The position numbers and the translations under genes are program-made. Shown in pieces: positions 6,406-10,477 of a DNA stretch of 10,477 nt. Source of the DNA: an uncultured Oscillospiraceae bacterium (GTDB taxonomy: Bacteria > Bacillota > Clostridia > Oscillospirales > Oscillospiraceae). The stretch spans positions 1 to 10,477 of the forward strand of contig CAJTOM010000078.1 in NCBI GenBank assembly GCA_910577915.1, given 5' to 3'. Numbering within the stretch: the stretch's first letter is position 1; each line of letters begins with the position of its first letter. Under the pieces are notes generated by a model. It was not told the DNA's origin, ran no database searches, and saw nothing but the letters and a program-made list of their open reading frames with translations.

Positions 6406-7032
6406 ATGCGGATCGAACAGATCAAGGAGTCCCAGCGGAAAAAGGGGCGGCTGCTGGTCAGGCTGGAGGACGGGAACGTGCTGCGGGTGACGGAGGAGGA
6501 GCTGCTGCGGTTCGGCCTGCGGGCCGGGATGGAGCTGGACGAGGAGACGGCGGAGGCGCTGCAGGCCTCCGCCAGGGCCTCCGCGGCCAGGGCGGCGGCG
6601 GCCAGCATCATCGGCAGCCGGGCCCTCAGCAAGCAGGAGCTTACAAGTCGGCTGGTGAAAAAGGGAAATGAGGCCTCCGACGCCCAGGCGGCGGCGGACT
6701 GGCTGGAGGACATCGGGGCGGTGAACGACGCGGACTACGCCGCCTCCCTGGCGCGCCACTACGGCGGGAGGGGCTATGGCCCCGCCAGAGTGCGGGAGGA
6801 GCTGCGCCGGCGGGGCGTGGACCGGGCGCTGTGGGACGCGGCCCTGGAGGAGATGCCGGAGGCGGCGGAGGCGCTGGATAAGCTCATCCGGAAGATTTGC
6901 CGGGGGGAGCTGTCCGACCCGAGGGAGAAAAAGCGGGTCAGCGACGCGCTGCTGCGCCGGGGCTTTGGCTGGAGCGACGTGCGGGCCGCCATGGGGCGGT
7001 ATACGGAGATGCTGGAGGACGCCTATGATTAG
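6406..7032 (+). CDS. recX: RecX family regulator of RecA
   Basis: RecX proteins bind RecA and restrain its filaments, tuning recombination and the SOS response. The 208-residue protein starts MRIEQIKESQ and has an N-terminal beta-rich part. Repeated three-helix modules follow, for example SKQELTSRLVKKG near residues 73-85 and PARVREELRRRGVDRALWD further on. The start is uncertain: ATG at 6406 is eleven bases after AGGAG (6390-6394), while an in-frame GTG at 6400 is only five bases after it and would add two residues. A TTG at 6373 is less likely. The last codons overlap the start of the NUDIX gene. recA itself is not in the window. Confidence 0.88.
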   Translation: MRIEQIKESQRKKGRLLVRLEDGNVLRVTEEELLRFGLRAGMELDEETAEALQASARASAARAAAASIIGSRALSKQELTSRLVKKGNEASDAQAAADWLEDIGAVNDADYAASLARHYGGRGYGPARVREELRRRGVDRALWDAALEEMPEAAEALDKLIRKICRGELSDPREKKRVSDALLRRGFGWSDVRAAMGRYTEMLEDAYD

Positions 7033-7447
7033 GGACGTTCGGTTTTATGACGAGGCGGAGGACGCGCTGCTGAAGTTCGCGGTGATCGCGGCCCGGTCCG
7101 AGGGAAAATGGGTGTTTTGCAGGCATAAGGAGAGGGACACCCTGGAGATCCCCGGGGGACACCGGGAGCCGGGGGAGAGCGTGGACCAGGCCGCCGCCAG
7201 GGAGCTGCGGGAGGAGACGGGGGCGAAGACGTTTACTTTGCGGCCTGTTTGCGTGTATTCCGTGGTGCGGGACGACGCGGCGGAGTCCTTCGGCGGGCTG
7301 TATGTAGCGGAGATTTCTTCTTTTGGGGCGTTACATAGCGAGATCGAGGAGATTTTTTTGCTGGAGGAGCCGCCGGAGGAGAATTGGACGTATCCGGAGA
7401 TTCAGCCCAAGCTTGTGGAGGAGATCCGGAGGAGAGGGGCGGTTTGA
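7025..7447 (+). CDS. NUDIX hydrolase
   Basis: This 140-residue protein has a complete NUDIX box running from G45 to A67. It fits G-x5-E-x7-R-E-U-x-E-E-x-G-U with E51, R59, E60, E63 and E64, the residues that bind catalytic Mg2+. NUDIX enzymes cleave nucleoside diphosphates linked to another group; the sequence before the box (LEIPGGHREPGE) recalls oxidised-dNTP cleaners, but substrate cannot be read from sequence. The ATG at 7025 overlaps the recX stop by eight bases, and GGAGG within recX lies six bases upstream, so the two are translationally coupled. The frame is open upstream to 6776, inside recX, but that extension is a shadow. Confidence 0.9.
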   Translation: MIRDVRFYDEAEDALLKFAVIAARSEGKWVFCRHKERDTLEIPGGHREPGESVDQAAARELREETGAKTFTLRPVCVYSVVRDDAAESFGGLYVAEISSFGALHSEIEEIFLLEEPPEENWTYPEIQPKLVEEIRRRGAV

Positions 7448-7502
7448 GAGATGCTGCCTATGTGCTGTCCGCCTGCTGGCAATATTATAAAGCGACAACT
7501 AA

Positions 7503-7631
7503 GCGGACCGGTCGGGCCGTTCTGCCAACAAGGAGATCGAACAGCTCATTATCCGGCATATCGAGACGTGGGAAAAGTCCCATGGGCCGATCCTGTTTGA
7601 CGACGGGTTCGTTCCCCGCTCAAGATCATAA
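7503..7631 (+). pseudogene. Apparent remnant of an unidentified gene 3' end
   Basis: Between a TAA at 7500-7502 and a TAA at 7629-7631 the frame encodes 42 residues with protein-like composition. It includes NKEIEQLIIRHIETWEK and then HGPILFDDGFVPRS. There is no ATG, GTG or TTG in the frame after the upstream stop and no Shine-Dalgarno site, so it cannot be an ordinary gene as it stands. It looks like the end of a deleted gene. I do not recognise the family. The rest of 7448-7676 shows only a TATTATAA-like box near 7483-7490 and the rimO ribosome-binding site. Confidence 0.35.
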
Positions 7632-7676
7632 CGACCCCTTGCCGCCCCAATACGGAGGCAGAGAAAGAAGGCAACC

Positions 7677-9002
7677 ATGCCCTATAAACTCCATTTTATT
7701 TCCCTCGGCTGCGCCAAAAACGTGGTCAACTGCGAACAGATGATGGCCCTGTGCCGTGAGGCGGGCCATACCCTGACGGACGCCCCGGAGGGGGCGGACG
7801 TCGCCATTGTCAACACCTGCGGCTTCCTGGCCTCCGCCAGCGAGGAGGCCATTGAGCACATCCTCCGCATGGGGGAGCTGAAGGCTGTCGGAGGGCTGAA
7901 AAAAATCCTGGTCACCGGGTGCATGCCCCAGCGGTACGGGGAGGACGTGCCCGCAGAGCTGCCGGAGGTGGACGGCATCCTGGGTACCGGCAGCTACGGG
8001 GACATTGTCCACGCCGTGGAGGCGGTGATGGCCGGGGAAAATCCCCGGTGCTTCGGCGACATCAACGCCCCGGTGGACGAGTTCGGCCGGGTGCTGACCA
8101 CGCCGCCGTGGTACGCCTACCTGCGCATTGCCGAGGGGTGCGACAACTGGTGCGCCTTCTGCATCATCCCCAAGCTGCGGGGCAGGTACCGCAGCCGGCC
8201 CATGGAGAAGGTCCTGGAGGAGGCGCGGGGACTGGCGGCGCGGGGGGTGAAGGAGCTCATCGTCGTGGCCCAGGACATCACCCGCTACGGCACCGACTGG
8301 GACGGGCGGCCCCATCTGGCGGAGCTGCTGGAGGCGCTGTGCCGGATGGACTTCCCCTGGATCCGGCTCCACTACCTCTACCCGGACATGATGGACGAGC
8401 GGCTTATCGCGGTCATCGCCGGGGAGCCGAAGATCCTGAAATATCTGGACATCCCCCTCCAGCACTGCAACGACGGCATCCTGCGGCGGATGAACCGGCG
8501 GGGGGACAAGGCCTACATCGAAAACCTGCTGGAGACGCTGCGGGAGCGGATTCCAGGGCTTGTGCTGCGCACCAGCCTCATCACCGGCCTGCCGGGAGAG
8601 GGGGAGGCGGAGTTCGAGGAGCTGTGCCGGTTTCTGCGGGATCAGCGGATGCTCCGGGCGGGGGTGTTCCCCTACTCCCCGGAGGAGGGCACCCCGGCGG
8701 CCAAAATGGAGCGGGTGGACGCCGACGAGGCCCGGCGGCGGGCGGAGCTGGTGGTGGACATCCAGTCCCGGATCATGGACGAGTGGAATGAGCAGATGCA
8801 GGGGGAGACCGTCGAGGTGCTGTGCGAGGGTTTCGACGGACAGGCCATGATGTACGCGGGCCGCAGCTGGGCCGAGAGCCCGGACATCGACGGGAGAATC
8901 TACTTTACCGCAGAGGGACCGGTGGAGGCCGGCGCCTTCGTGCGGGTGCGGGTCACCGGGACTATGGACGGGGAACTGACGGGCGAGCTGGCGGAGGAGT
9001 GA
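7677..9002 (+). CDS. rimO: Ribosomal protein S12 methylthiotransferase RimO
   Basis: RimO is a radical-SAM enzyme with two iron-sulfur clusters that adds a methylthio group to an aspartate of ribosomal protein S12. The 441-residue protein has the N-terminal methylthiotransferase domain with cluster cysteines C12 (LGCAKN), C48 (NTCGF) and C82 (TGCMPQ). The radical SAM domain has C155, C159 and C162 in EGCDNWCAFC, and a TRAM-like domain lies at the C-terminus from about 375. The LGCAKN and IIPKLRG signatures favour RimO over the tRNA enzyme MiaB. The ATG at 7677 follows GAAGG by five bases. The stop is two bases before the next gene's start. Confidence 0.96.
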   Translation: MPYKLHFISLGCAKNVVNCEQMMALCREAGHTLTDAPEGADVAIVNTCGFLASASEEAIEHILRMGELKAVGGLKKILVTGCMPQRYGEDVPAELPEVDGILGTGSYGDIVHAVEAVMAGENPRCFGDINAPVDEFGRVLTTPPWYAYLRIAEGCDNWCAFCIIPKLRGRYRSRPMEKVLEEARGLAARGVKELIVVAQDITRYGTDWDGRPHLAELLEALCRMDFPWIRLHYLYPDMMDERLIAVIAGEPKILKYLDIPLQHCNDGILRRMNRRGDKAYIENLLETLRERIPGLVLRTSLITGLPGEGEAEFEELCRFLRDQRMLRAGVFPYSPEEGTPAAKMERVDADEARRRAELVVDIQSRIMDEWNEQMQGETVEVLCEGFDGQAMMYAGRSWAESPDIDGRIYFTAEGPVEAGAFVRVRVTGTMDGELTGELAEE

Positions 9003-9004
9003 GG

Positions 9005-9577
9005 ATGGAGCTGTATCATGCCTCCCCCGCAGCGGGGCTGACGGTTTTAAGGCCCAATGTGACGGAATTTTTCGGGAAGCCGCGGCAGGTGTGCCTGACG
9101 GCGCTGAAGCCTATGGCGCTGCTCTATGGCGTCCGGCATTTTGAGTATACATATGGATACACGCGGGAGGGGAAGCTCTACTATGAGGAGTATTTCCCGG
9201 GCGCGCTGGAGGAGCTCTACCGGGGAAAGCGCGCCTCCCTCTACCGCTGCGCCTGGCGGGAGGGGATGGAGACGACGGCAATCCCCAACGAGTACGTCTC
9301 GGCGGCGGAGGTCCCCGTGGAGGAGGAGACGCCCATACCCGACGTCCTGGAGGCCCTGCTGGAGCAGGAGCGGTTGGGCGCGCTGCGAGTCGTCCGCTGG
9401 CCGGAGGTGAGCGGGGCGAGGCGGGACTGGATTGTGCGGGCCGGGGCGGACGTCATCCTGGAGAAGGGCCTGCTGGGGCAGGAGACGGACTTTGCACGCT
9501 ACATGCGGGAAAAATACCCGGAGAGCTGGGAGCTGGCTCTGAGAAAAGGAGTGGTGAGACATGAATCTTCCCAATAA
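9005..9577 (+). CDS. Uncharacterised protein between rimO and pgsA
   Basis: This 190-residue protein has no family name I can give with confidence. It begins MELYHASPAAGLTVLRPN and continues with VCLTALKPMALLYGVR (29-44) and a tyrosine-rich stretch YTYGYTREGKLYYEEYFP (48-65). The opening 'LYH-S-P ... L-P' followed by 'A-LYG' loosely recalls ADP-ribosyltransferase-like folds, which is a weak inference. No signal peptide or membrane segment is visible. The ATG at 9005 follows the rimO stop by two bases, with GGAGG seven bases upstream. Its last 17 bases overlap the start of pgsA. This tight fit argues for a real, co-translated gene rather than a chance frame. The same frame is open back to 8822 inside rimO, but that part is a shadow. 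Confidence 0.85.
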   Translation: MELYHASPAAGLTVLRPNVTEFFGKPRQVCLTALKPMALLYGVRHFEYTYGYTREGKLYYEEYFPGALEELYRGKRASLYRCAWREGMETTAIPNEYVSAAEVPVEEETPIPDVLEALLEQERLGALRVVRWPEVSGARRDWIVRAGADVILEKGLLGQETDFARYMREKYPESWELALRKGVVRHESSQ

Positions 9578-10082
9578 GCTGACGCTGCTGCGGATCGTAC
9601 TGATTGCGCCCTTCCTGCTGGTGCTGTACCTGGACGTTCCGGGGGCGGCGTATATCGCTTTGGCTATTTTTATCCTGGCCAGCCTCACGGACCTGCTGGA
9701 CGGAAAGATCGCCCGGAAGTACGGCCTCATCACCGACTTCGGCAAGTTCGCCGACCCCCTGGCGGACAAGATGCTGGTCACCGCCGCCATGCTGTGGTTC
9801 GTGGAGAACGGGCAGATGCCCGGCTGGGCCCTGCTCATTGTCATCGTGCGGGAGTTTGCCGTCAGCGGCCTCAGAATGGTGGCCAGCGACAAGGGGCGGG
9901 TCATCGCCGCCGGGTGGTCCGGCAAGGTGAAGACCGCCGCCACCATGGTGTGCGTCATTTTGATGTTCCTGCCCATTCCGCCGGCGGTGAACGCCCTGTG
10001 CGTGGGGGTGATCGTGGTAACCACCCTCTACTCCGGGGTGGAGTATTTCCTGAAAAACAGGGACTGCCTGAGCGAGATGTGA
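9561..10082 (+). CDS. pgsA: CDP-diacylglycerol-glycerol-3-phosphate 3-phosphatidyltransferase
   Basis: PgsA is a membrane enzyme that joins CDP-diacylglycerol to glycerol-3-phosphate, making phosphatidylglycerol phosphate, the precursor of phosphatidylglycerol and cardiolipin. The 173-residue protein opens with NKLTLLRI, typical of PgsA. It has the complete CDP-alcohol phosphotransferase motif D44-xx-D47-G48-xx-A51-R52-x8-G61-xxx-D65-xxx-D69, with several hydrophobic segments around it. The ATG at 9561 lies inside the end of the preceding gene, with AGGAG nine bases upstream. Its substrate, glycerol-3-phosphate, is the product of gpsA in the same window. Confidence 0.96.
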   Translation: MNLPNKLTLLRIVLIAPFLLVLYLDVPGAAYIALAIFILASLTDLLDGKIARKYGLITDFGKFADPLADKMLVTAAMLWFVENGQMPGWALLIVIVREFAVSGLRMVASDKGRVIAAGWSGKVKTAATMVCVILMFLPIPPAVNALCVGVIVVTTLYSGVEYFLKNRDCLSEM

Positions 10083-10090
10083 GGCATAAA

Positions 10091-10139
10091 CCGGCTGTGC
10101 CGGAAAATGGCGGCACAAAAAGCCCATCTTTGGCCATTT
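10091..10139 (+). terminator. Overlapping hairpins after pgsA
   Basis: Three overlapping stems are possible: CCGGC-TGT-GCCGG (10091-10103), TGTGCCG (10096-10102) with CGGCACA (10111-10117), and AAATGGC (10105-10111) with GCCATTT (10133-10139). The first two share bases and exclude each other, as do the last two. No U-run follows on the plus strand, so simple intrinsic termination is not evident. Confidence 0.35.
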
Positions 10140-10145
10140 CCCCAC

Positions 10146-10174
10146 TTGCGGCCGGATAGGTTTCTTGTCATAAT
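10146..10174 (+). promoter_or_regulatory. Putative sigma-A promoter of xpt
   Basis: TTGCGG (10146-10151) and CATAAT (10169-10174) are separated by exactly 17 bases. The -10 box matches the consensus at five of six positions and the -35 box at three. The predicted start near 10181 would give a leader of about 60 bases before the xpt ATG. Confidence 0.5.
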
Positions 10175-10176
10175 AG

Positions 10177-10207
10177 GCGGTAAGAGGGCGCTGTGCGCCG
10201 AAACCGC
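10177..10207 (+). other. Two-tier hairpin in the xpt leader
   Basis: GCGGT (10177-10181) pairs with ACCGC (10203-10207), enclosing GGCGC-TGT-GCGCC (10187-10199). A competing outer pair, GGTTTC (10159-10164) with GAAACC (10200-10205), could form only in a transcript starting further upstream. I could not fit the purine riboswitch core that controls xpt in Bacillus. The structure may be regulatory or incidental. Confidence 0.35.
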
Positions 10208-10239
10208 TTGAAAACAGGAAGAAAAGGATGTGACAGACG

Positions 10240-10477
10240 ATGCAGCAGCTCAAGGACCGCATTCGCCGGGAGGGTAAGGTGCTCCCCGGCAACATCATCA
10301 AGGTGGACGGGTTTCTCAACCACCGGGTGGACACACGGCTGATGGCCGACATCGCCGACGAGTTCGCCAAGTTCTTCGACGTGGAGAGCATCACCATGGT
10401 GCTCACCGCAGAGGCCAGCGGCATCGCCCTGGCCACCATCTGCGCCCAGAAGTACAACGTGCCCATGGTCTTCGCCA
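10240..10477 (+). CDS. xpt: Xanthine phosphoribosyltransferase (cut off by window end)
   Basis: Xpt salvages xanthine by joining it to PRPP, forming XMP. Only the first 79 residues are present, about 40 percent of the usual length near 190. They match the family well: KVLPGNIIKVDGFLNHRVD (residues 13-31) and LTAEASGIALA (55-65), followed by NVPMVFA. The ATG at 10240 has AAGGA eleven bases upstream, a slightly long spacing. It is preceded by its own likely promoter, so it is probably transcribed separately from pgsA. No stop or frameshift is seen in the visible part. Confidence 0.92.
   Translation, partial: MQQLKDRIRREGKVLPGNIIKVDGFLNHRVDTRLMADIADEFAKFFDVESITMVLTAEASGIALATICAQKYNVPMVFA

Noticed and set aside
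5313..6713. Minus-strand open frame of 466 codons opposite gpsA and recX
   Set aside because: Antisense to two recognised genes, with shadow-like Ser/Arg/His/Pro composition.
10140..10239. Purine riboswitch upstream of xpt
   Set aside because: I looked for the conserved junction sequences and two loop-loop stems and could not place them; the stems present have a different layout.
9453..10466. Minus-strand open frame of 337 codons opposite pgsA and the xpt start
   Set aside because: It spans two real plus-strand genes and a promoter spacer; no motif or ribosome-binding site supports it.
1..10477. CRISPR array, tRNA or rRNA genes
   Set aside because: No regularly spaced direct repeats with unique spacers, and no cloverleaf or rRNA-like stretch was seen.

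Overview
The window looks like chromosomal DNA from a GC-rich member of the Clostridia (Bacillota). The order Oscillospirales, near Flavonifractor or Lawsonibacter, is my guess from protein style and GC content; no marker here proves a genus. Most of the window is a dense, forward-strand housekeeping cluster with strong Shine-Dalgarno sites and short or negative gene spacings.

Layout. (1) Bases 1-900 hold a minus-strand DUF1643 gene. It is divergent from a plus-strand PDZ/radical-SAM/DUF512 gene, with readable sigma-A-type promoters in the shared spacer. (2) Bases 2199-3302 are an accessory pocket. It holds a hairpin-rich non-coding mosaic, a small minus-strand gene resembling DUF6809 that is cut by an in-frame TAG, and a small, AT-richer XRE-type repressor gene transcribed divergently. 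In many clostridia the DUF512 gene lies directly beside der (recalled, not searched), so this pocket looks like a later insertion. (3) Bases 3303-6353 encode der (ribosome-assembly GTPase), plsY and gpsA. GpsA makes glycerol-3-phosphate and PlsY acylates it. (4) Bases 6406-7447 encode recX and a NUDIX hydrolase whose start overlaps the recX stop. (5) Bases 7448-7676 are a spacer with an apparent gene remnant. (6) Bases 7677-10082 encode rimO, an unnamed 190-residue conserved-looking protein and pgsA, all tightly coupled. (7) After a structured spacer with a plausible promoter, xpt starts at 10240 and runs off the window.

Functionally the cluster combines phospholipid synthesis (gpsA, plsY, pgsA), ribosome assembly and modification (der, rimO), and DNA or nucleotide maintenance (recX, NUDIX, xpt). 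The items most worth a second look are the interrupted DUF6809-like gene, the hairpin modules shared by two gene 3' ends, the remnant reading frame before rimO, and the uncharacterised gene between rimO and pgsA. I did not find a clear new multi-gene system.
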